Assembly: GCA_948144175.1 (NCBI GenBank)
Contig: CANXME010001443.1
Coordinates: forward strand, 186,001 to 250,000
Reading direction: 5' to 3'
Length of the DNA: 64,000 nt
Origin: Closterium sp. NIES-65
Taxonomy: Eukaryota; Streptophyta; Zygnematophyceae; Desmidiales; Closteriaceae
In this document: piece after piece, positions 49,113-58,049 of the stretch
Layout: every line of letters starts with the position of its first letter
Numbering within the stretch: position 1 is the first letter of the stretch
The notes under the pieces: generated by a model
Database searches by the model: none
The model's input: the letters and a program-made list of their open reading frames with translations, nothing else
Told to the model about the DNA's origin: nothing
Translations under genes and position numbers: made by a program

Positions 49113-49839
49113 CACCCCCATAGCCAAAGTGGGGTGTAATCAGCAGAGCAGGCAAAACAGTACAAGCTCAGGGTGAATCACAATGTCACCACGCATTCTG
49201 AGCACAAGGTCAAGAAGAAATAGTTCAAAGTTAACAATTATGAGCAAAGCTAGCAGTGGTCACAACGGGCAAGTGAGGAGGAGGAGGGAGAGTGAGAGGA
49301 GAGGAGATAGAAGGCGGCGGCTGAAGCTGCAGACACACGGGCAACAGGAGTGGCGAGCACAGTGGCTACCGGGACAGCGCCCCGGACTACGGGAGTAACA
49401 GGCCCCGCGGCTCAAGTAGCGGCAGACGGGCAACGGACCCACAGGCGACCGCCTCAGCGACAAGCTCACTGGGCTACCGGGACAGCGCCCCGGACTACAG
49501 GTGCTGCGGACGACAAACTGGAAACCTCCGCTCAACCTCCCACACACAGTCCCACCCCCCTCATACACACCCACTGCTACACCGCTAGCTCCACTCCCAC
49601 GCACCCCCCTTAAACCCTAAACCCAGTCTCCCACACAACCACCCCCCTCAGCGACAGCTGCAGCAGTGGGAGACGAAGGAGGAGGAGGAGAAAGGGAGGA
49701 AGGCACACCGGCCACCCCCATACCCGCCACCCCACAGCTCGCCCCTCAGGTCGCCACGACGGACGACGGGAAATGGCAGGGGGGGGGGGGGGGGGGGGGA
49801 GGCGGTGTGGTGAAAGGGGCCCACAACGGGCCTGGTTGG

Positions 49840-50275
49840 AGGGCGGGGCCGCGACAAGGGGCGGGGCCGCGACGAGCAGGGCGGGGCCGCGACGTAGGGC
49901 GGGGCCGAGCCGGGCAGGCGCACGGGCGGCGACGGGCCGGGGCGGGGCCGCGACGAAGGGCGGGGCCGAGCCGGGCAGGCGCACGGGCGGCGACGGGCCA
50001 GGGCGGGGCCGCGACGTAGAGCGGGGCCGCGTCGAGGGGCGGGGCCGCGACGATCGGGGCGGGGCCGCGACGTAGGGGAGAAGCCCGCCGCGCGCCTCGG
50101 GGCGCACAGCGGGCAATGAACCGCCGCGCGCCTCGGGGCGCACGGCGGGCAGAAAACCGCCGCGCGCCTCGGGGCGCACGGCGGGAAGAAAACCGCCGCG
50201 CGCCTCGGGGCGCACGGCGGGAAGGAAAACCGCCGCGCGCCTCGGGGCGCACGGCGGGAAGGGAAAGGTAGCAGC
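49840..50275 (-). repeat. N1 leader repeats and five tandem hairpins
   Basis: 49840-50080 is an array of GGGCGGGGCCGCGACG-type words. 50086-50270 holds five units of about 36 bp, each with CCGCGCGCCTCGGGGCGC, which can fold into a GC hairpin with a TCGG loop. A 21-base G-run lies upstream (49779-49799). Equivalent to the leaders of B1, B2, B4, H and J. Confidence 0.8.
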
Positions 50276-50289
50276 GGAAGCGAGGTGGT

Positions 50290-50337
50290 AACCCACCCAC
50301 AGGATCGATCCAAAGGGATCGACCTGCTCTGATAGCA
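50290..50337 (-). promoter_or_regulatory. N1 primer binding site and hairpin
   Basis: Sense TGCTATCAGAGCAGG abuts the LTR; then TCGATCC-CTTT-GGATCGA, a 7-bp stem with entirely different bases from the stems in the full-length elements but in the same position. Confidence 0.75.
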
Positions 50338-50468
50338 TGATAAAAGTTAGAAGAAAGAAAGAGGAATGAACTAGCAGAAATGGGGATACAAATAGCAAAC
50401 CCTAGAAGGGTTGTACTCGCTATAGAGCACCCCACTACAGGCTAGAACATAAGAATAATATTCTGACA
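50338..50468 (-). repeat. N1 5' LTR (131 bp)
   Basis: TGATAAAAGTTAGAAG ... TTCTGACA, followed by ATTGC (50469-50473), where K RNase H sequence resumes. Confidence 0.88.
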
Positions 50469-50473
50469 ATTGC

Positions 50474-51649
50474 TTGGCTAATGCACAACCAGACGCTGAC
50501 AAGCAGGAACGCGCGGTGGGCGATGAAGCTGCAAGAATACGATTTCACAGTGAAGCACCGGCCGGGCAAGACTATGCAACACGTGGATGGGCTATCTAGG
50601 AACCCACCTCGCGAAGGAGATAAGCAAGGGACAGAGCAGGGGCCACCGTCAGCGGCGCTCACTGCCATGGTGAGCGAGTACCAGCCAGGAGGACAGCAGC
50701 AGACGTGTGGTAGGATTAGGAAATGCTAGCATGGATTAAGGGAGAAACAGCGGAGGATGGAGGAGTAGGGGCAAGAGCAAGGGCGCGGGGACAACATTAC
50801 CAATGGTTCCAGGGGCAGGTGTAGCTGCAGACTAAAGACGGATGGAAGAGGGTACCGGCGCCAGCAGAAAGAGAGGGTATCATACAAGAAGTGCACAGCA
50901 AGCTGGGGCATTACGGACCTCTGAGGACTCAATAGCTGCTGCAGGCGGGGTGGTGGTGGGCAGGGATGCGGAAAGAGGTGAAGGAATGGGTGGCGAAGTG
51001 TGAGCTGTGCTGCCGGAACAAGGCCAGCCTGCTGAAGAGCCAGGCAGAGCTCCAGCCCTTGGCAATTGTGGAACTAGGGTACCGTTGGTCCCTAGACATC
51101 GCGGGAGAACTGCCCGTGTCACGGAGGGGCAAGAGGTACGTCTTGCTCATGATAGAGCACGTGAGCAAGTGGGCAGAGGCAAGATCTCTGGTGGCGAAGA
51201 CGGTAGAGGCGGTCGCCGAAGCATTTGAGGAGATGGTGCTGACGAGGTTTGGGGCTTGCGGAGAAGTGCTCACGGACCAGGGGACGCAGTTTCAAGGGGA
51301 ATTCAAGGAGCTGTTGGCTGAGAATGGCATCCAGCATCGGACGACATCTAGGTACCACCCCCAGAGTGATGGACTTACGGAGCGGCTGGTGCAGACGGTG
51401 AAGAGAGGCATCAGGGCATACAGGGAAGCGAACAAGGGAGACTGGGACAGGAAGCTGGCGTGGGTGATGGCGGGGTATAGGTTCAGCAAGCAAGCATCCC
51501 TGAAGGACGTCTCTCCGTACTACCTGCTCTTCGGGAAGCAACTCATACTGCCAGTGGATGCGCCGAGGGTGCTGGTGGACAGCGTGACAGCTCAGACAGC
51601 TGAGAAATGGGTGGCGCTGGTGGATGCCAGGGCCAGGTACCTGAAGTAG
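50474..51649 (+). pseudogene. gypsy RNase H end and integrase (K)
   Basis: RNase H resumes as LMHNQTLTSRNARWAMKLQE, YDFTVKHRPGKTMQHVDGLS. After stops at 50727-50729 and about 50767 and a frame change, integrase follows from about 50880: zinc-binding VHSKLGHYGPLRT and WVAKCELCCRNKA (HHCC), then the catalytic core LDIAGELPVSRRGKRYVLLM (first Asp), EVLTDQGTQFQGEFKELLAE (second Asp), TSRYHPQSDGLTERLVQTVK (Glu). 50966-51649 is one open frame ending in a TAG (Gln likely, LKQML). The core is intact. Confidence 0.86.
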
Positions 51650-52090
51650 ATGCTGCCTGCGGCTATGGAGAGCTTGAAGGTAGCACAGCGATATACAACG
51701 TTACAAGCAGAGTAAGATGCAAGGAAAGCAGCCGGAGATCGAAGAAGGGCAGGCAGTGTCCGTGCGACGGGCAAAGAGAGACGGGTTGGACGTGGGAGTG
51801 TTCCAGCAAAGATGGGAGGTGAAGGAGGTGCGGGAGTCAGGCGTCTTGGTACTGGAAGACAGTCAGGGGAAGAGGGTCATGGATCATGTCACCAATGTGG
51901 CACGCCCGGGAAAGCAGAAGAAGCCAGCAAGCAACACGGGTCCCATGACCAGGGCAAAGACGGCAGCAGCAGGTCATGGGAGGAGGCAAGAGAAGTAAGC
52001 AGTAAAGCACACCAGGGGAGAGAGGAACAAGAACTAGGGGCACAGACTGACAGCGGAGAAAATAAAGAGATGGTACCACAAGAAAAGTAG
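51650..52090 (+). pseudogene. gypsy integrase C-terminal tail (K)
   Basis: After the TAG at 51647-51649 the sequence continues MLPAAMESLKVAQRYTTLQA, a TAA, then a frame from 51717 with GQAVSVRRAKRDGLDVGVFQ, WEVKEVRESGVLVLEDSQGK and TNVARPGKQKKPASNTGPM, a small beta-rich, then basic tail that ends in GPMTRAKTAA. No chromodomain motif is evident. 52000-52202 is charged low-complexity and untranslated sequence. Confidence 0.65.
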
Positions 52091-52202
52091 GAGAGACGGC
52101 AACACGAGGTGAGGGAGGCACAACGGTGAACAGACAGTAAGAGAGGGAGGTAAAAGAGCGAGGCAAGCAAGAGACTGTAGAGGTGGGCGAGTTTCTCACA
52201 GC

Positions 52203-52265
52203 TGTCACATTTGTATGAATGTGAAGGGTAAGGGGAAGAGGAAGGGAGGTGTACATACTGTATAA
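52203..52265 (+). repeat. K 3' LTR fragment next to an A14 tract
   Basis: The first 63 or so bases of the LTR repeat 44203-44265 nearly exactly, then the match stops and TATTTTC is followed by 14 or more A (52275-52289). The rest of the LTR is missing. Confidence 0.75.
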
Positions 52266-52349
52266 TAATATTTTCAAAAAAAAAAAAAAATTATAAGGGT
52301 TGCTATGACAGATTTCCTGATATAGACTACCTTAACGACAAAGAAAGAT

Positions 52350-53198
52350 GGCCGAGTGGTCGAAGGTGTAGCACTGGTCATCAAGAAGTCAACCGCAGCT
52401 GATCTGCCGTGTGCCTCCAGCGTCGGCGGCAAACTTGCACGGCACACCTTCACCGACCAAGGATTGGACGCTCAGAATGTGCTTGATGTGGTGCACATTG
52501 ACCTCTGCGGGCCATTTCGAGTGACCGCCAACGATGGCAGCCTCTGCGTTCTTCTGCTGAAAGATAGGAAGACTCGCTTCATGTGGGTGAGGCCGATCAC
52601 GAAGAAAAGCGACGTGTTGGTCGTCTTCAAAAAATGGCTGAAGGAGGTGGAGCGGCAGACGTCGAAGATGATGAAGAAGTTGCGTTTGGACCGCAGAGGG
52701 GAGTTCCTCGGTCGCGTCTTCACCGACCTCGTCGAGGACAAGGGAATCCTCCACAATTTGACGTGCCCATACACTCCGCAGCAAAGTGGGATGGCAGAGA
52801 GGGAGATGCGCACGGTGGTCGAGGCCGTGTGTATGATGCTTATGCACATGGGCGTGAAGCATCACTGGTGGCACCTCGCTCTACGACAGGCCGTCTGGGT
52901 GCGCAACTGCCTCAAGCAGCCTTCTCTGCCGAAGGGGACGACGCCGCACGTGCTGCTGTTCGGGAAGAAGCCGGATTTGACGCACGTGCGCGTGTGGGGC
53001 TGCATGGTGCAGTTCATGGTCCCCGAGCAGCAGCGCGGCGGGAAGCTGGCGCCGAAGGCCCGTTGGGGTCTTCACCTCGGAGTGTCGCCGGAGAGCAAGA
53101 GCTGGGAAGTGCTCGACTTGACGGACAACAAAGTCGTCACAACGGTCAAGGCGATCTTCTACGAGACCCTGTCAATGGAGTTGTGGAAGGCAGAGTAA
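52350..53198 (+). pseudogene. CopA pre-integrase end and integrase (A2)
   Basis: A plus-strand CopA copy starting in the pre-integrase domain: VVEGVALVIKKSTAADLPCA (first Cys), SSVGGKLARHTFTDQG, then the core VVHIDLCGPFRVTANDGSLC (first Asp), KLRLDRRGEFLGRVFTDLVE (second Asp; the family reads RSDxGGEF), LTCPYTPQQSGMAEREMRTV (Glu), HHWWHLALRQAVWVRNCLKQ and VWGCMVQFMVPEQQRGGKLA. The frame is open to TAA at 53196-53198. The pre-integrase motif has lost one Cys (CASS where CxxC is usual). The 5' parts are missing. Confidence 0.82.
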
Positions 53199-54150
53199 GG
53201 GCCGGCATCAACGAGGACGCCGTCTGCCCCGCCACCAGATTCCTCCTCGGAGATGCCTCCTTTGCTCGCCGACTTTGATGAGCATGATGACGAGGATGTA
53301 GAGGAAGCTCTACTCCCTCCTCCTATTCTGCCCCCGTCGAAGACTTCGTCGCCCTCCCCTTCACCGCTCGTCGTCGACCTGCCTCAGAACGGATCTTCAT
53401 TGGCCACCGGCTATGAGGGGAGAGTTGGTGCGTCACCTACGGCGCCGACCGGTTGCATCGCCGACAGCCAACGTGACACCGAGAAGGTCAGCGACGGGAA
53501 GCAGCAGACGACAGGGGAGCCGTCGACGTCGAAGAAGACCGCAGAAAAGTCATCGGCAGAGAAGCCGATCCTGGGGGAGCCGTCGGTAGAGGAGCTGTCG
53601 ACAGGGGAGCAGTTCAACGACGACTCGTCAAGCGACGTTGTGGAAGTCGTCGGTGTGGCCAGCGGCGATGAAGGGGAGCTGTCGACAGAGGAGCAGTCTG
53701 ACAACAACGACCTGGTAGAGGTTGTGGTCTAAAAAGGAGAAACCGCGACGTTCTACCTGCCTCAACATCGGCAAGCCGCCTGAGAAGCTCAACTATCATG
53801 CTTGTCTACCGCCGACAGCCTACAGCACTCTGCTCGACGATATAGAGGACGACGTCAATCTGCTCGAGCTCGACCCCGAAATGCACGCCGACCAGAGCAT
53901 TTCTGGGACATCGCCAACATGACGGTAAAAGGGGCGTTGTCGAGCTGGAAAGGCAAGGCATTGAAGGCCGCCATGGATGGAGAGATCAAGAGTCTCATCT
54001 CCAATGGAACGTGGGAGCTGGTTGAGCGTCCGCGCGGTGTCAACATCATGAAGAGCCGCTGGGTGTTCACGACAAAGTACCACGTCGACGACAAGGTCGC
54101 CTGCAAGAAGGCTCGCCTGGTGGTGAAAGGTTTCACGCATGAGCCCATAC
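53199..54150 (+). pseudogene. CopA acidic linker and RT N-terminus (A2)
   Basis: 53253-53732 reads LLADFDEHDDEDVEEALLPP, then a Ser/Thr/Glu-rich stretch with repeated (S)TGE and PSVEELSTGEQF words similar to the A1 linker. A stop at 53730-53732 and frame changes near 53890 precede RT: NMTVKGALSSWKGKALKAAM, KSLISNGTWELVERPRGVNI and ACKKARLVVKGFTH, where it is cut at about 54142. A1 continues YGADYDETFAPV at this point. The rest of the element is absent. Confidence 0.8.
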
Positions 54151-54640
54151 CCAAGCCTAGATGTTCACGCGCCTACCGAACAGGGCCATCATCCTGCAGT
54201 TCATGTTCCTCCAGGTTGGGCCGTTTCATGTCACCTCTTGCCATGTCATAGATGACATGGGTCCCATGCTCCACACTCACTCACAGATGATCCCTAAGGA
54301 TATCTCTCAAGATTCCTACATGGGATGTGAGATCGAGTTACCACACGTTAGCGACAGTTGGCGAAAGATGGTTTCTTGTTTTCGCACACCACCATACCAT
54401 AGGCCTGATGCAAAAGATGATACGACATTTCAGATCTGGACCCATGGCATCACATAACACACTACCTGCTATGGCGGCCATCATTTACAGGTAGTCCTTA
54501 ATCTCCTCTGGTCTTGTCCAATTTCATGGTAACTTCGCGTGCTACGCGACTTAATCCGTAAGCGGCGGTTGTGGCGGATTATAAGGCTATGTAATCGCCA
54601 AACCTGATTTTGTGCGATCCGGGAGTCCTTAGAGCGACCA
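54151..54640. other. unassigned DNA
   Basis: A 98-codon plus-strand open frame (54161-54457) has ordinary composition (for example MGCEIELPHVSDSWRKMVSC) but matches nothing I recognise. Base composition is near balanced, unlike the GC-rich copia DNA. The stretch could be host intergenic or intronic sequence belonging to the PHD locus. Confidence 0.4.
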
Positions 54641-54644
54641 GTAA

Positions 54645-54695
54645 GCGATGTCGCGGGACTTGCAATCCCGCCGGTTCTCCAACCGGTCGCATCGC
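54645..54695. other. three-helix palindromic structure, 51 nt
   Basis: GCGATG (54645-54650) pairs with CATCGC (54690-54695). Between them are two perfect hairpins: CGGGA-CTTGCAA-TCCCG, with a 7-base loop like an anticodon loop, and CCGGTT-CTCC-AACCGG. It looks like a tRNA without a D-arm, but the second loop does not fit a T-loop and the outer stem has only six pairs. It may be a degraded tRNA-like element or chance. Confidence 0.4.
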
Positions 54696-54696
54696 A

Positions 54697-55389
54697 GCTC
54701 ACGGCTACCCCGTCTACACTGACGATGATGATGATGACGACACGGCGTTTGAAGCCTGGCTGCGTGGGGAAGAAAAAGGGGGTAGCAAAAAAGGCGGAAA
54801 GACGGGTAAAACAGGGAAATCGGATGTCAAAACAGAGAAGGCAGATGCAAAAACAAGCGACAAAAGCGGTGGTGATAAGGCGAAAGAGAGGCGAATAGAG
54901 AAGGCGAAAGCATATCCCTCCACGCCTGCAAGAGCAGCAAGGGGGGGAAGGCCAGATGGTGCTGTGACGGCCGCGGGGAAGGGTGGGGAGGCAGGGGGGA
55001 GCAGAAGTGCGAAGAGGGTGGGGAGGTGGGGAGAAGAAGAAGTGCGGGGAAGGGTGAGGGGAAGGGGGGGAGGTGGAGTGAAGGGGAGATGGAGGGAACG
55101 GAGGGGGAAGAGGAAGAGGGGAAGGATCAAGAAGCAGCTAAGGTGGATGCTGACGTATCCAATGAGGCGGCTGAAATGGATGCTGACATGTTAGAGGAGG
55201 CGGCTGAGGGGGATGCTGAGGTGGCAACGGAGGACGATGATGATGTGTGCGAGGTGTGCGGGGGTGACGGCAAGTTGCTGATGTGTGATGCGTGCCCTGC
55301 TGTGTACCATCTGTACTGTCTGCATCCGCCCCTCTCCCACGTGCCTGAAGGAGCCTAGTTTTGCCCCAAATGCATGAGTAAAGCTTGAG
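54697..55389 (+). pseudogene. host-like PHD-finger gene fragment
   Basis: The only non-transposon coding trace. After a possible splice acceptor (CATCGCAG at 54690-54697) a frame reads HGYPVYTDDDDDDDTAFEAW, then a Lys/Ala-rich tract (KKGGKTGKTGKSDVKTEKAD). A frameshift near 55030-55080 leads to an acidic stretch ([20 protein letters not shown]) and a PHD finger: [39 protein letters not shown], stop, FCPKCMSKA. All C4HC3 ligands are present. The conserved Trp before FCPKC is TAG (about 55357). PHD fingers read histone tails; the remodeller-like pairing with an acidic and a basic tract is suggestive only. A TGA ends it at 55387-55389, and a CATGC run follows at 55399-55421. Confidence 0.72.
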
Positions 55390-55561
55390 CTGAATCACAT
55401 GCCATGCCATGCCATGCCATGTAAGTGTTTACTAAAGTATATGTGTTTTGCCTGCCTCGCTGTGTACACCACCACTTACTGGCAACCCTTAAGGAGCCTG
55501 GTTCCGCTGCTATTGGTTGAGAGAGAGTCCAAGCCTACTAACAGACAAATCTAACGACATA

Positions 55562-56765
55562 GGGGGGTGCTGAGCCTGGGGTTGCTGAGTCTTGGGGTGC
55601 GGAGCCTGAGGGTGCTGGGCCTGCTCGAGTGGCGCCTGGTGGTGCTAAGCCTTGTGGTCTTTTGGGTGCTTCGTCCCGGCGGGAGCTACCCTCTCCCCAG
55701 GTGCTGCGTGAGTGGTTTGCTCGCCGCTGTAGTCGTGCTGCTGGAGCTGGTGGTGCTACCGGTGCTGGAGGTTCTGCGGCTGCTGGAGGTTTTAGAGCTG
55801 GTGGGCCTAGTGGTGCTGCTGCTGCTGGACCTAGAGGTGCTGCTGGTGGTACTACTGGAGCTGGTGCTGCTCAGTCTTCCGGTGGTCCTGCTGGAGCTAG
55901 AGCTGCTGGAGGTGTTGGCCCCGCTGGAGGTACTGGGGGTTTTGCTGGAGCTGGTGGTGCTGCTATCATTGGTGCTAACACTGGGGGTGCTAGTGCTGTC
56001 CCTGCCGGTTCTGGAGGCGCTGCGCGGCCGCCGCCGTACTTCGTTCCGCTCCTTGAGCAGGTTCTTGGTCTCCCGCCGTCTACTGGTCCTCCTCCCTCCT
56101 TAGCGTGTCCACCGCCTGTCCAGTCTGAGTCACGGTTACAGCTCACCTCCCCACTGCCTGCTCCTTCTCCCTACACTGGTCCTAACAGAGGTCTTGCTGA
56201 GCGTCGTAAGCCTGCGTCTCGTCCTATGTCGCCTTTTCGTGCTGCTCGCACTAGTCTTCGTGTTCTGCGTTCGCGTCCTCCTGCGGTCCCGGGCACACAC
56301 CATACGGCACTGCGTCCTTCCACTGCTCCACTACATGACCCTTTGCGGTCTCCTACAGCGTCCTCTCTTCCTGCTCTTGCAGACCCGGAGTCTGACTCTC
56401 TTCGTGCTGCCAGCCCTACAGTCACGCGCCTCCTTGCTACTGTTGTCACTGACCCTTCCTTTGAGTCCAATGCTAAGTCTTCCCTAGTTGCTGAGCTTGT
56501 CGACTTTGCTGCTCGCTGTCGTCTAGACTACGCTGCTAGTCTTGTTGCTGAGTTTGAATCTGTCTGTCCTCCGTCCATCGGGGGTGAGTGTGCTCTTAGC
56601 ACGGATGTCCTTGAGGACAGGCAGGAGGAGTTCCAGTGTCTGGCTGCTGCTTCACCTCATCTCGTGTCCGTACTGCTTACCCCTGAGGGAGACCCGGATG
56701 CACCAGACATCCTGACTCCGCGCTCTTACGCGAAGGCGATAGAGGGTCTCTACTCCTCTCAGTAG
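55562..56765 (+). pseudogene. copia linker (I)
   Basis: One frame is open from 55629 to 56765: ELPSPQVLREWFARRCSRAA (one module), GAGG and GAAGG repeats, RPPPYFVPLLEQVLGLPPST, PYTGPNRGLAERRKPASRPM, LRAASPTVTRLLATVVTDPS, LVDFAARCRLDYAASLVAEF, EDRQEEFQCLAAASPHLVSV, GDPDAPDILTPRSYAKAIEG. It stops at TAG 56763-56765, which replaces Trp of SSQWQSAMD. Otherwise well preserved. Confidence 0.8.
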
Positions 56766-57838
56766 CAATCAGCCATGGACACAGAGATGGCTTCCTGGAA
56801 GTCCACAGGCACCTTCGTTGATGAAGTTCCCCCTCCAGGGGCGAACATCGTTAGCGACATGTGGATTTTCAGGGTAAAGCGGTCGCCGGGTTCTCCGCTT
56901 GTCTCAAAGGCGCGTTACGTTGCTCGAGGTTTCAGTCAGCGGCAGGGGGTTGACTACTTTCATACCTTCTCTCCCACCTCCAAGATGACCACTCCTTGGG
57001 TGCTTCTGCACATAGCCGCTCATCGCGACTATGAGCTTCACTCTCTTGACTTCAACACTGCTTTCCTACAGAGCAGCATGCACGAGGAGATCTAGCTGCG
57101 CCGCCCTCCTGGCTTCACTGGGTCGTTTCCTCCTGGTACCCAGTGGAGTCTCCGGCGGCCAGTCTACGGTCTTCGCACCAGCACTTCGCTGCTGCCATTC
57201 CTCATCCTCGTGTACATTGACGTCTTGGTCTTTGCTACTGCTGACATTGCTCGACTCGCCCACATGAATTCCGAGCTGCAGAAGAGACACACGTGCACAG
57301 ACCTGGGTGAACTGCGCAGCTACCTTGGCTTGCAGATCACCCAGGACAAAGCACGCCGCACCATTACCCTGACTCAGTCATACATGGTGCAGCAGGTCCT
57401 TCAGCGCTTCGGCTTCCCGTACTCCTTGCCTCAGGCCACTCCTCTATCTACTCACCACTCGCTCTCAGCTCTGCCTTCGGATGAGTCCGTAGAGCCGTTT
57501 GGCCCGTACCCAGAGCTTGTTGGCTGCCTCATGTACCTGATGACCTGCACTCGTCCTGACCTAGCATACCCTCTTAGTATCTTGGCACGCTATGTTGCTC
57601 CTGGGAGACACCGACCAGAGCACATGGCTGCAACGAAGAGGGTGTTGCGCTACCTGTGCAGTACGTCGGGCATGGAGCTCGTGCTTGGAGGGCGGAGTTC
57701 AGTGGTCCTCACAGGTCACGCAGACGCTTCTTGGGCTTACGACTTGGCTACGCAGCGGTCGTCACAGGGTTCCACCTTCAGTCTTGGTTCCGGTTCTGTT
57801 TTGTGGCGGTCTACACACTCGTCTTCTGTGTCAAACAT
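56766..57838 (+). pseudogene. copia RT and RNase H start (I), catalytic residue lost
   Basis: In the same frame as the linker: QSAMDTEMASWKSTGTFVDE, RYVARGFSQRQGVDYFHTFS, LDFNTAFLQSSMHEEI, TAG at 57093-57095 (Trp). About 30 residues after VYGL are deleted. The next frame (from 57176) reads FLILVYIDVLVFATADIARL, LGELRSYLGLQITQDKARRT, LVGCLMYLMTCTRPDLAYPL, LTGHADASWAYDLATQRSSQ and ends SVLWRSTHSSSV at the J LTR. The motif is YIDV: the second catalytic Asp is Val (57222-57224). Confidence 0.82.
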
Positions 57839-57960
57839 TATATATGTTGTGTTAGTTTAGGCTACAGTGGGTTAGCCTATAGGGGGTACACAATTCTAGG
57901 GTTAGGTACTTGTACTCATTTCACTGCTAGTTCATCCATTCCTGTTCAGTGATTCCAACA
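57839..57960 (+). repeat. J 5' LTR (122 bp)
   Basis: TGTCAAACATTATATATG ... GTGATTCCAACA. It is the reverse orientation of the B1 LTR and matches it over most of its length (GTTAGCCTATAGGGGGTACA shared). Confidence 0.88.
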
Positions 57961-58010
57961 TGGTATAGAGCAGGTCCTTCCTAGGACCGAAATTTTCTAA
58001 GGGCCCACCA
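57961..58010 (+). promoter_or_regulatory. J primer binding site and adjacent hairpin
   Basis: TGGTATAGAGCAGG abuts the LTR; GGTCCT-TCCT-AGGACC forms a 6-bp stem; then AAATTTTCTAAGGGCCCACC. This is the clearest plus-strand example of the CopB leader start. Confidence 0.85.
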
Positions 58011-58049
58011 CTACGTAACTACCTACCTACCTACCTACCTGTGCCCTAG

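Larger units (their letters stand above)
48982..50468 (-). mobile_element. non-autonomous CopB-related element N1 (1.49 kb)
   Basis: Two 131-bp LTRs (three differences, about 97.7% identical) and target duplication ATTGC (48977-48981 and 50469-50473). Internally it has only the conserved 3' UTR and polypurine hairpin next to one LTR, a few hundred bases of repeats, and a leader and PBS (sense TGCTATCAGAGCAGG) next to the other. There is no gag or pol. Its leader block at 49660-49780 matches B4 31330-31420, so it descends from a B4-like element by loss of the whole coding region (a TRIM/LARD-like derivative). Confidence 0.88.
44203..52265 (+). mobile_element. Ty3/gypsy element K encoding a C5-DNA methyltransferase
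   Basis: Order on the plus strand: LTR start (44203), gag with three CCHC knuckles, protease in the -1 frame, C5-cytosine methyltransferase, RT, RNase H, integrase, basic tail and a 3' LTR beginning at 52203. RT-RNase H-integrase order identifies Ty3/gypsy. The two LTRs start with the same roughly 60 bases (TGTCACATTTGTATGAATG). N1 is inserted in RNase H. The pol frame has 11 stops but no frameshift from 45510 to 48981. The methyltransferase between protease and RT is not part of a standard gypsy element. Confidence 0.9.
55562..57838 (+). mobile_element. CopB-type copia I, internal fragment
   Basis: A plus-strand fragment starting inside the GGAEP part of the linker (55562) and running to RNase H, where the 5' LTR of J interrupts it at 57838. 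The left border with unrelated DNA has no LTR. If J were removed, the rest should resume beyond the window end. Confidence 0.8.

Noticed and set aside
50086-50270. CRISPR-like array
   Set aside because: Units are contiguous with no unique spacers, and the context is a eukaryotic retrotransposon leader.
52343-52375. 5' half of a tRNA-Ser/Leu (GATGGCCGAGTGGTCGAAGG)
   Set aside because: The same bases read in frame as the CopA pre-integrase segment VVEGVALVIKK, and no T-arm or acceptor follows, so the resemblance is explained by coding sequence.
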